A stretch of 6,839 bases of DNA. Source: Clostridiales bacterium (GTDB lineage: Bacteria > Bacillota_A > Clostridia > Peptostreptococcales > Anaerovoracaceae). The stretch is from contig SVCR01000093.1 of assembly GCA_015058265.1 (NCBI GenBank), forward strand, positions 1 through 6,839. Direction: 5' to 3'. The notes under the pieces were generated by a model. That model did not search any database and had not been told where the DNA came from. It saw only the letters and a program-made list of their open reading frames with translations. The number at the start of each line of letters is the position of its first letter. The stretch's first letter is position 1. The position numbers and the translations under genes were made by a program. Positions 1-5,701 of this stretch are shown one piece after another.

Positions 1-963
1 GCAAGGAACTTTGCCAACAAGCTGTGGAACGCTTCGAGATTCACGATCATGAATCTGCAGGGAGAGGACGGAGAGTTCCTTCCTATGGCCGACGAAGCGA
101 CCGCAGTCCTCAAGGACGAAGACAAGTGGATTATTTCCAGGATCAACGACGGCGTCAAAGAGATCACCGCGGACCTCGACAAGTTCGAGACAGGTCTTGC
201 GGGACAGAAGATCTACGACCTGATCTGGGATGTATACTGCGACTGGTATATCGAGCTGGTCAAGGCAAGACTCTACGGAGACGATGAAGAGGATAAGAAG
301 ACAGCGCGCTACGTGCTGCAGAAGACTCTCAGAGATCTGCTGAGGCTCCTCCATCCGTATATGCCGTTCATCACAGAGGAGATCTGGGGCTACCTGCCTG
401 CAGAACCTGCAACCAAGGACAATCCGGACGGACTGCTTATCAGATCCAACTGGCCGGTATATGACGAAGATCTTGATTACAGCGAAGCCGTAGCTCGCAT
501 AGAGACAGCGATCGAGGTTATCAAAGCTGTAAGAGGAATCCGCTATGAAGCAGAGGCTGCACCGTCAAGAAAGGTCAACCTGATCGTCAGGACCGACACT
601 GAAGGCGATATGATCAGCGCAGTAGAGCAGCACATCTGCAAGATCGCTAATGTAGGCACTATCAAAGTCGAACCTGCTGACGGCGAGGCTCCTGAAGATG
701 TCATGTCAGCTGTTATCAAGGGCGCGGAGATCCTCGTTCCGCTGGATGAGCTCGTAGACATAGCAGCAGAGATAGCCCGTCTCGAGAAAGAGCAGAAGAG
801 ACTTGAGGGAGAAGTGACAAGAGTAGAGAAGAAGCTCTCCAATCAGGGCTTCGTTTCCAAAGCTCCTGCCGCAGTTGTAGAAGAAGAAAAAGCTAAGGGC
901 GAGAAGTACAAAGAGATGCTCGAGACAGTATCTGCAAGACTCGCTTCGCTCAAGAACAGATAG
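1..963 (+). CDS. valS: Valyl-tRNA synthetase, C-terminal part (5' end outside window)
   Basis: Class I aminoacyl-tRNA synthetase that charges tRNA-Val in the cytoplasm. The reading frame is open from base 1, so only the last 320 residues are present; the Rossmann catalytic core, editing domain and KMSKS loop lie upstream of the window. The visible part opens with the family hallmark ARNFANKLWNASRF at residues 1-14, which begins the anticodon-binding helical domain. KIYDLIWDVYCDWYIELVKARLY (about residues 70-92) and LHPYMPFITEEIWGYLP (about 117-133) follow and are characteristic of ValS. The last 75 or so residues are charged heptad-like helices interrupted by NQGFVSKAPAAVVEEE, which is the C-terminal tRNA-binding coiled-coil arm of ValS. 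The frame ends in TAG, and folC starts 9 nt later, so the two are very likely co-transcribed. The visible part shows no frameshift or missing element. Confidence 0.97.
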   Translation, partial: ARNFANKLWNASRFTIMNLQGEDGEFLPMADEATAVLKDEDKWIISRINDGVKEITADLDKFETGLAGQKIYDLIWDVYCDWYIELVKARLYGDDEEDKKTARYVLQKTLRDLLRLLHPYMPFITEEIWGYLPAEPATKDNPDGLLIRSNWPVYDEDLDYSEAVARIETAIEVIKAVRGIRYEAEAAPSRKVNLIVRTDTEGDMISAVEQHICKIANVGTIKVEPADGEAPEDVMSAVIKGAEILVPLDELVDIAAEIARLEKEQKRLEGEVTRVEKKLSNQGFVSKAPAAVVEEEKAKGEKYKEMLETVSARLASLKNR

Positions 964-972
964 AGGCGCGTA

Positions 973-2172
973 ATGCCCAGCGTAGAAGGATTCGAAAGAA
1001 TGAAGCTCATGCTCGAGGAACTCGGGCATCCTGAGAGCGGACTCAAGATCCTGCATATAGCAGGGACCAATGGCAAGGGCTCTACAGCCGTAATGATATC
1101 ATCCATACTTGAACAGGCCGGATACAGTGTCGGCCTGTTCACTTCACCGCATCTGGAACTTGAATGTGAAAGACTCCAGTTGTGGGACGGTACCCATAAG
1201 ATGATCCCTCAGGATCATTTCGAAGAGCTGATGGAAAGAGCCCGCGAGGCCAGGCGCAAAGTATCAGATAATGACGAGTCGCTGTTCGACATATACACGG
1301 CTGCCGCATATCTGTGGTTTTCTGAAGTAAAGCCTGATTATGCGGTGATGGAGTGCGGACTCGGCGGACGGCTTGACATGACCAATACAATCGAGAAGCC
1401 TCTGGTCTCAGTGATAACACAGGTAGGCCTTGATCACACGGCAGAACTCGGCAATACCATATTCAAGGTCGCGCGAGAGAAGGCTGGGATCATCAAGCCC
1501 GGTGTTCCTGTAGTATCAGGTTCGCCGGAACCTCTCGTCAGCAACATATTCAAGAAGACGGCAGAGGAGAAGGGCTGCAGCTTTATTGACGCTTCCCTGC
1601 AGGTTGACAGATATAAAGATTATGTAATCGGAATGCAGGGCGCTCATCAGCTGAGAAATGCTGCAACGGCAGTGTCTGCAGTCAAAGCGGCAGGCATTGA
1701 AGTCAGCGAAGAGGCTGTAAGGAACGGGCTGAGCAAAGCGGTCCTTAGCGGGAGATTCGAGATCCTCCGCGAGAAGCCATACTGGATCATCGACGGGGCG
1801 CACAACCCTCAGGCCATGGAAGCTCTTGCGGAAACCTTTAACGGATTTGCCCGCAGGAACAAGATCAGAAGAACTCTGTTCATATTCGGCTGCATGAAGG
1901 ATAAGGACTGCCGGAGAATGATCAATATAATGACAGACAGCTTGAGAGGCGTCAGCTATGCCGCGGCGGCTGTCGATTATGAGCGTGCTCAGGATCCTGA
2001 GATCATCTCAGAGATGTTCGCTGATAATGGGAGAAAGTGCGTTTTCACCGGCTCAGTCAGAGACGCTTTTGACTACGCGAAGACTTCCGGATACGAGTGC
2101 GTCATCACTGCCGGATCCATATATATCGCGGGTGAGATGAGGGAATTGTTCTCATCAAAATACAGTGACTGA
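973..2172 (+). CDS. folC: Bifunctional folylpolyglutamate synthase / dihydrofolate synthase
   Basis: Mur-ligase-fold ATP-dependent enzyme that adds glutamate to dihydropteroate and to reduced folates in the cytoplasm. The 399 residues carry the whole signature set: P-loop GTNGKGST at 31-38, FTSPH at 56-60, MECGLGGRLDMTN at 126-138, GLDHTAELG at 152-160, REKAGIIKPGVPVV at 168-181 (its lysines include the expected carbamylated-Lys position), DGAHNPQAMEAL at 274-285 and the closing GSIYIAGEMR at 381-390. The ATG at 973 is the only reasonable start, because the in-frame valS stop TAG at 961-963 lies just upstream with no start codon between. The ribosome binding site AGAGG (962-966) overlaps that stop and sits 6 nt from the ATG. 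The protein begins about 20 residues later than typical FolC, lacking the usual YEEALxYIHS-type segment. Whether that reflects lineage or loss is unknown; the catalytic parts are intact. Confidence 0.96.
   Translation: MPSVEGFERMKLMLEELGHPESGLKILHIAGTNGKGSTAVMISSILEQAGYSVGLFTSPHLELECERLQLWDGTHKMIPQDHFEELMERAREARRKVSDNDESLFDIYTAAAYLWFSEVKPDYAVMECGLGGRLDMTNTIEKPLVSVITQVGLDHTAELGNTIFKVAREKAGIIKPGVPVVSGSPEPLVSNIFKKTAEEKGCSFIDASLQVDRYKDYVIGMQGAHQLRNAATAVSAVKAAGIEVSEEAVRNGLSKAVLSGRFEILREKPYWIIDGAHNPQAMEALAETFNGFARRNKIRRTLFIFGCMKDKDCRRMINIMTDSLRGVSYAAAAVDYERAQDPEIISEMFADNGRKCVFTGSVRDAFDYAKTSGYECVITAGSIYIAGEMRELFSSKYSD
1110..1141. repeat. Perfect 11-bp inverted repeat inside folC
   Basis: TGAACAGGCCG (1110-1120) is the exact reverse complement of CGGCCTGTTCA (1131-1141), with a 10-nt loop. 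It lies over the codons for LEQAGYSVGLFTS, just after the P-loop. No T run follows, so it is not a terminator. It may be a chance product of the codons. Confidence 0.6.
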
Positions 2173-2255
2173 CAATAGCACTTAAAACTGGTCAATCCCA
2201 ACTGAAATAAGGGGTTCAGCACATTATTCAATGTCAAAAAAAGCACTCCTCGATG

Positions 2256-2285
2256 TTGATAATAGCGGATTCCCTGTTGTATAAT
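2256..2285 (+). promoter_or_regulatory. Sigma-A type promoter for the small P-loop gene
   Basis: TTGATA (2256-2261) and a perfect TATAAT (2280-2285) are separated by 18 nt, placing transcription start near 2292, about 24 nt before the ATG at 2316. The surrounding gap is AT-rich and shows no convincing terminator for valS-folC, so read-through from upstream may add to expression. Confidence 0.7.
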
Positions 2286-2302
2286 AATCGAAAGCACTAG
2301 AT

Positions 2303-2309
2303 AAGGAGG
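2303..2309 (+). promoter_or_regulatory. Strong Shine-Dalgarno site (AAGGAGG)
   Basis: AAGGAGG lies 6 nt before the ATG at 2316. It is the strongest ribosome binding site in the window and fixes the start of the P-loop gene. Confidence 0.85.
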
Positions 2310-2315
2310 TCAGCG

Positions 2316-2738
2316 ATGGTCAAGCTATTAATCGGACATAAGGGAAGCGGCAAGACTAAGAGAATGATAGAGCTGGCAAATAATACAGTTCAGACAGCAA
2401 AAGGAAGTATAGTATTCATCAATAAGAATTCAAGACTCATATATGATCTTGACTATAAGATCAGAGTCGTCTGTATGGAAGATTTCCCACACATCACGAA
2501 TGAGGACGAGTACATCGGATTCCTGTTCGGCATAATGAGCTCGGACAACGATATAGAGACTATCTTCCTCGATGGTATCATGAGGCACAGAGATTTCGCG
2601 CTTGAGATCTTGCCAAGCTTCATCGAGAAGATCAAGGTCATCTCAAGAGAGTCCGGAATAGACTTTGTACTCAGCGTCAGCGCAGAGCTTGAGGAAATGA
2701 TCGGAGTTGACTTCGATAATATCGATGTTTTGAACTAG
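2316..2738 (+). CDS. Small P-loop NTPase-like protein of unknown function
   Basis: A 140-residue soluble protein with no signal peptide or membrane segment. It has a clear Walker A motif GHKGSGKT at residues 7-14 immediately after a short beta strand (VKLLI). A Walker-B-like strand, IETIFLDG, at 80-87 ends in D86, and a further hydrophobic strand DFVLSVSAE at 116-124 sits where a sensor strand would be expected. The domain is therefore a minimal P-loop fold with little else, much shorter than PilT or AAA+ ATPases. I recall similar small proteins in Clostridia carrying labels such as 'ATP-binding protein' or 'twitching motility protein PilT'; the PilT label would not be justified here, as no secretion-ATPase motifs are visible. 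The gene has its own promoter, ribosome binding site and terminator and so looks monocistronic. Nucleotide binding is a confident reading; substrate and role are unknown. Confidence 0.85.
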   Translation: MVKLLIGHKGSGKTKRMIELANNTVQTAKGSIVFINKNSRLIYDLDYKIRVVCMEDFPHITNEDEYIGFLFGIMSSDNDIETIFLDGIMRHRDFALEILPSFIEKIKVISRESGIDFVLSVSAELEEMIGVDFDNIDVLN

Positions 2739-2750
2739 ATCGAACACCAG

Positions 2751-2785
2751 CCCCGGGCCGATGGCCCGGGGTAATATTCTTTTTT
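2751..2785 (+). terminator. Rho-independent terminator after the P-loop gene
   Basis: CCCCGGGCC (2751-2759) and GGCCCGGGG (2763-2771) form a perfect 9-bp GC stem with a 3-nt loop, 12 nt after the stop codon. A T-rich tail TAATATTC and six Ts (2780-2785) follow. The T run starts 8 nt after the stem, slightly far, but the stem is very stable. Confidence 0.8.
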
Positions 2786-2822
2786 GGGGATCACTGAAGA
2801 TGTGCAGAAAGGCTGAAGAAAT

Positions 2823-4136
2823 ATGAGTGTTCTCGAACAGATATCAGCGGGAATAGATGAAGGCAGAGAAGCCTACACAAGAGCCATTTCCCGGCTCGAT
2901 AAGGACGGGAAGGATGGCTTTTATAATGATCCGGAAGGAGCGCATGACGGGCCTGATGGTCAGGTCTGCGGATCTGAGCTCGCTCTCGGAGACAATGTTG
3001 ACTATATGCTCAGCCTTATCAGAAGAGGGTATTCAGGCAGATTCAATCTCATATATATAGATCCGCCTTTTTTCACAAGATCGAAATTCAACGCAACTGT
3101 TACTATCAGAGATAATGACGGTGTTTCGAGGAAGATAAGGCATCTCGCCTTCGATGACACCTTCGAGCGCAATCTCGAATGCTATATCAGGAACATGACA
3201 TTGAGACTGCTTCTGATGAGAGATCTTCTGGCGGCTGACGGCCTCCTGTGGATACACCTTGACTGGCACTCATCGCATTATGTGAAGCTGGTCCTCGATG
3301 AACTGCTGGGTGAGAAGAACTTTGTCAACGAGATCATATGGTGCTATAAGTCCGGCGGCTCAGGGAAGAGACATTTTTCAAGAAAGCATGATTCGGTACT
3401 TGTATACTCAGTCAGCAATAAGTATTATATCGATATCCCTCAGGAGAAATCCTACAACAGAGGATTCAAGCCATACAATTTCAAAGGCGTCAGGGAGTAC
3501 AGCGACGAACAGGGCTGGTACACTTTGGTCAATATGAAAGACGTGTGGAACATCGACATGGTAGGCAGGACATCTGCTGAGAGGACCGGATATGCGACAC
3601 AGAAGCCTCTTGAACTGATGCGCAGGATAATCCGGTCAGGGTCCCGAGAAGGCGGGCTTGTCGGAGACTTCTTCTGCGGGAGCGGCAGCTTCCTCGAAGC
3701 GGCGCAGTCAGAAGGCAGGACCTGGATGGGCTGTGACAATGAAAAGCTTGCTGTGACCATGGCGAGGAAGAGACTCCAGAGCTGCGGGGCGGGCTTTGGC
3801 ATGAAATATATGGCTGAGACCGGCTCAGAAGAGGGACGGGCTGTGATCACCGTGAACAGCACAGAAGCTCTCGAGAGCGGCAAGACCATGTTCAAATGCT
3901 CTGTAACGGAATTCGTGCCGGAGATCGATACGGGATATATCAGGATGAGTGACAGAAGGTATGTTGAGGATGTGATCAGGAATGATCCTCTGCAGCTCAT
4001 CGACTATATCATGGCTGACGGCATAGTGGCAGGAGATGATCCTGAACTCATGATACTGACGAGCGACAGCCTGCCTGAACTCACTATCGTCGATGTTTTC
4101 GGAAGAGAGTATTCAGCAATGATCAAATACAATTAA
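2823..4136 (+). CDS. Site-specific DNA-methyltransferase, beta class (Mod-like, probably N6-adenine), orphan
   Basis: Transfers methyl groups from S-adenosylmethionine to an exocyclic amino group in a specific DNA sequence. The motif order identifies the beta group (N6_N4_Mtase fold): catalytic motif IV DPPF at residues 80-83 within FNLIYIDPPFFTRSKF, then GLLWIHLDWHSSHYVKLVLDELLG at 140-163, a variable probable target-recognition region around 183-255, motif X YATQKPLELMRRII at 257-270, and the AdoMet-binding motif I DFFCGSGSF at 282-290 followed by WMGCDNE. DPPF favours adenine N6 over cytosine N4, though this is not decisive. About 100 residues beyond the core (335-437) end in LTIVDVFGREYSAMIKYN and resemble the tail of type III Mod-like enzymes. 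No nuclease or specificity gene is visible in the window. The ribosome binding site AAAGG (2808-2812) is 10 nt from the ATG. No clear promoter lies between the preceding terminator and this gene. yitT begins 18 nt downstream. Confidence 0.93.
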   Translation: MSVLEQISAGIDEGREAYTRAISRLDKDGKDGFYNDPEGAHDGPDGQVCGSELALGDNVDYMLSLIRRGYSGRFNLIYIDPPFFTRSKFNATVTIRDNDGVSRKIRHLAFDDTFERNLECYIRNMTLRLLLMRDLLAADGLLWIHLDWHSSHYVKLVLDELLGEKNFVNEIIWCYKSGGSGKRHFSRKHDSVLVYSVSNKYYIDIPQEKSYNRGFKPYNFKGVREYSDEQGWYTLVNMKDVWNIDMVGRTSAERTGYATQKPLELMRRIIRSGSREGGLVGDFFCGSGSFLEAAQSEGRTWMGCDNEKLAVTMARKRLQSCGAGFGMKYMAETGSEEGRAVITVNSTEALESGKTMFKCSVTEFVPEIDTGYIRMSDRRYVEDVIRNDPLQLIDYIMADGIVAGDDPELMILTSDSLPELTIVDVFGREYSAMIKYN

Positions 4137-4154
4137 GAAGAAGGGTATACAGAA

Positions 4155-5270
4155 ATGGATAAAGATAAAAAAGTAATCACGGATACTGATGTGAATGAAA
4201 ATACCGGATCTGTGAATGACAGGAAGAAGCCTGTGCGTGTGCTCCACGGCGGCAAGGATATTCCTGTGCTGAAGCTGGTCAAGAACAAAGCCGAAGCCGG
4301 CGATCCGCAGGCAGCGATAGACAGAAAGCTGGCTAAAGAGGAAAAGGCAGAAAGAGAAGCGAATATTGTTGCGGCGAACGATCCGGAGCTGCTCGGCAGA
4401 TCCAGGCTGAGAGCAACCGCGGAGGAAGTCATTCTGGCACTGGTAGCGGCAGCGATAGGATCATTTGCAACTGTAGGGATAATGCTTCCGAACGGGCTCA
4501 CTTTCGGAGGTATCACAGGTATAGCGAGGATCATCCAGAACTACACGAACTGGAATTATTCTCTCATATACTATGGATTATCCATGCTGATAATGATCGT
4601 TGTATGGATGAACCTCGGTTTCAAAGAGGTGAGGAAGATAATACTCATGTCCATCGCTTATCCGACGTTCATGTTCCTGATCGAGTTATCGGGCGTCACA
4701 TATGTCAGTGATGACAAATTGCTGGCGGCCGTGTTCTGCGGTGTCGTGATAGGAGTGTCTAACGGATTGACATTCAAAGCCGGATTCTCTTCCGGAGGTA
4801 CGGATTCGCTGGCCAAGGTCATCAAGTACAAGAGCTTCCCGCATCTCGGAATCAACAATATCACTTTCGTGATCAATACTGTAATAGTCGTTCTCAGTGC
4901 AGTGCTGCTCGGTATCGATGTCGCGCTGTATGCTGTCCTGACGATATATGTTTCGATGCGTCTCGGAGAGGCGGTCATGTACGGTCTTTCAACAAAGCTT
5001 GTAGAGCTGGATATCATCCCGGGCGATCCTGATGCTTTGACCTCATACATTATGGAGGAACTCGGAAGAGGTGTTTCCAGTGTCGAAGTGACCGGCGAGT
5101 ATACCGGCGACAGAAGGAAGCAGCTCAAGATCATCTGCTCGCCTCGTGAGAGCTTCCTGATCAAGAGACATCTCGCCAAGAATGATCCGAAATCATTCGT
5201 AGCTGTATTCGGAGTGAATTCAGTCTGGGGAGTCGGAAGGGGATTCTCGGATATCAGGAGCATGGAGTGA
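4155..5270 (+). CDS. YitT family membrane protein (DUF161 + DUF2179) with long hydrophilic N-terminus
   Basis: Integral membrane protein of the YitT family, common in Firmicutes and of unproven function. After 85 or so polar residues come about six hydrophobic segments, near 90-110, 135-153, 160-178, 188-205, 233-253 and 255-268. The conserved family loops are present: LPNGLTFGGITGIARI at 111-126 and GLTFKAGFSSGGTDSLAKVI at 204-223. A soluble C-terminal DUF2179-like domain follows (about 280-365), with ELDIIPGDPDALTSYIMEELGRGVSSVEVTGEYTG and the closing FAVFGV-like segment FVAVFGVNSVWGVGRGF. The charged Lys/Glu-rich N-terminal extension (1-85) is unusual, since typical members are near 280 residues. 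The start is supported by AAGAAGGG (4138-4145) 9 nt before the ATG and by the absence of a plausible internal start before the first membrane helix. It probably shares a transcript with the methyltransferase. I see no strong terminator directly after it. Confidence 0.93.
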   Translation: MDKDKKVITDTDVNENTGSVNDRKKPVRVLHGGKDIPVLKLVKNKAEAGDPQAAIDRKLAKEEKAEREANIVAANDPELLGRSRLRATAEEVILALVAAAIGSFATVGIMLPNGLTFGGITGIARIIQNYTNWNYSLIYYGLSMLIMIVVWMNLGFKEVRKIILMSIAYPTFMFLIELSGVTYVSDDKLLAAVFCGVVIGVSNGLTFKAGFSSGGTDSLAKVIKYKSFPHLGINNITFVINTVIVVLSAVLLGIDVALYAVLTIYVSMRLGEAVMYGLSTKLVELDIIPGDPDALTSYIMEELGRGVSSVEVTGEYTGDRRKQLKIICSPRESFLIKRHLAKNDPKSFVAVFGVNSVWGVGRGFSDIRSME

Positions 5271-5452
5271 TCTGTGTCATATTCCGGCAAAGGCTGTGCT
5301 GTAGAATGCATATCAGTTGGTGTTTCAGACTGGAAAAGTACAATTATGTCAATTTAAACAAAGATAATTACAAATAATTGTACCTAATCAACAAAGGTTA
5401 AGGCTGATTAAGTACAATTGAATATTAAATGTGTTATTTTTGCGGTAAACGG
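5271..5452. other. AT-rich intergenic stretch with AAGTACAATT repeats, no protein gene
   Basis: This is the first third of a 507-nt gap between yitT and the YprB-like gene. I see no credible coding frame and no strong terminator for yitT. Its main content is the set of AAGTACAATT-type repeats at 5336-5419, annotated separately. Base composition is distinctly more AT-rich than the flanking genes, as expected of a regulatory region. Confidence 0.6.
5336..5419. repeat. Three AAGTACAATT copies forming two alternative inverted repeats
   Basis: AAGTACAATT occurs at 5336-5345 and again at 5410-5419. An inverted copy lies between them at 5376-5383 (AATTGTAC). Arm 2 can pair with arm 1 over a perfect 10 bp (5338-5347 with 5374-5383). 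It can instead pair with arm 3 over 14 of 15 positions (5376-5390, AATTGTACCTAATCA, with 5405-5419, TGATTAAGTACAATT; one C/A mismatch) around a 14-nt loop. The set ends 33 nt before the -35 box at 5453. As DNA it could be a multi-site operator; as RNA it would give two mutually exclusive hairpins. I do not recognise the motif as a known regulator box. Confidence 0.65.
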
Positions 5453-5481
5453 TTGAAATTTAAGAAGCGTGTCATTATAAT
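5453..5481 (+). promoter_or_regulatory. Consensus sigma-A promoter in the intergenic gap
   Basis: TTGAAA (5453-5458) and a perfect TATAAT (5476-5481) are separated by the ideal 17 nt, placing the start near 5488. No protein gene begins nearby: the next is at 5778, beyond a strong terminator at 5539-5576. The promoter therefore appears to drive a short untranslated RNA. Confidence 0.7.
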
Positions 5482-5487
5482 GCAGAT

Positions 5488-5576
5488 AAGGAATCACAGA
5501 TTTGCGATTCCTAATCTCTAGTCCCAATACCCTTTTTCGAGAGAGACTGCTCCCCCCGCAGTCTCTTTCATTTTTT
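5488..5576 (+). ncRNA. Predicted small regulatory RNA of about 90 nt
   Basis: A consensus promoter (5453-5481) and a strong intrinsic terminator (5539-5576) bracket about 90 nt that contains no ATG. From 5' to 3' the predicted RNA has a 5' hairpin pairing 5485-5495 with 5506-5516 (AGGAATC with GATTCCT, plus GAT with ATC across one A/A mismatch; its outermost pairs lie at or just before the predicted start). Next comes an unpaired pyrimidine-rich linker (about 5517-5538) containing CCC at 5523-5525 and 5530-5532, then the terminator hairpin with loop UCCCCCC (5551-5557). C-rich single-stranded motifs of this kind are known in Gram-positive sRNAs that bind purine-rich ribosome binding sites, such as RsaE/RoxS. 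The linker can pair with the yitT ribosome binding site. I do not recognise an Rfam family. Transcription and function are inferred. Confidence 0.55.
5539..5576 (+). terminator. Strong Rho-independent terminator with C-rich loop
   Basis: GAGAGAGACTGC (5539-5550) pairs with GCAGTCTCTTTC (5558-5569) as a 12-bp stem with a single G-U. The loop is TCCCCCC, and the stem is followed after one A by six Ts (5571-5576). It points along the + strand; the minus strand has no T run on the other side of the stem. It closes the predicted small RNA and could also stop read-through from yitT. Confidence 0.87.
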
Positions 5577-5587
5577 GCAAAAAAGCT

Positions 5588-5616
5588 CGGATCTTGAATG
5601 TCGAATTAAGTGCATC
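5588..5616. repeat. 29-bp imperfect direct repeat, copy 1
   Basis: Begins CGGATCTTGAATGTCGA and matches copy 2 (5673-5701) at 24 of 29 positions, 85 bp apart. All five differences are transitions. Confidence 0.75.
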
Positions 5617-5672
5617 TGAATCTAATGCTTTGCGAACTCCCCATCCTGCCGAGCGACCGCAGATGAAATGGC

Positions 5673-5701
5673 CGGATCTTGAACGTCGAGCTAAGCGTAT
5701 C
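5673..5701. repeat. 29-bp imperfect direct repeat, copy 2
   Basis: Begins CGGATCTTGAACGTCGA. It is bracketed by ATGGCCGG at 5668-5675 (overlapping its first bases) and at 5703-5710. As RNA, CUUGA and UCGAG within this copy can form a 5-bp hairpin with one G-U; copy 1 would lose its outermost pair. Confidence 0.75.

Noticed and set aside
24..287. Plus-strand 87-codon frame inside valS
   Set aside because: An Arg-rich out-of-frame shadow; the valS frame has the correct conserved motifs.
2173..2255. Terminator for the valS-folC unit
   Set aside because: Only a 5-bp CTGAA/TTCAG pairing without a T run is present, too weak to call.
2316..2738. PilT twitching-motility ATPase
   Set aside because: It has a Walker A motif only, at 140 residues, without the Asp box, His box or Walker B context of secretion ATPases.
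3452..4000. Minus-strand open frame of 182 codons
   Set aside because: It is the antisense of the methyltransferase gene, whose frame carries all the catalytic motifs; the product is Ser/Pro/Leu-rich with no domain.
4658..5311. Minus-strand open frame of 217 codons
   Set aside because: It is antisense to the YitT gene, whose + strand frame has clear membrane helices and family motifs; the antisense product is Thr/Ser/Pro-rich and unrecognisable.
5488..5576. tRNA, 6S RNA or T-box leader in the gap
   Set aside because: There is no cloverleaf or T-loop, no long central-bubble duplex of about 190 nt, and no T-box consensus; only two hairpins and a linker are seen.
5571..5584. Palindrome TTTTTTGCAAAAAA as part of a bidirectional terminator
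   Set aside because: On the minus strand the A run becomes T before the hairpin rather than after it, so it cannot terminate that strand; the palindrome is probably the T tract meeting a chance A run.
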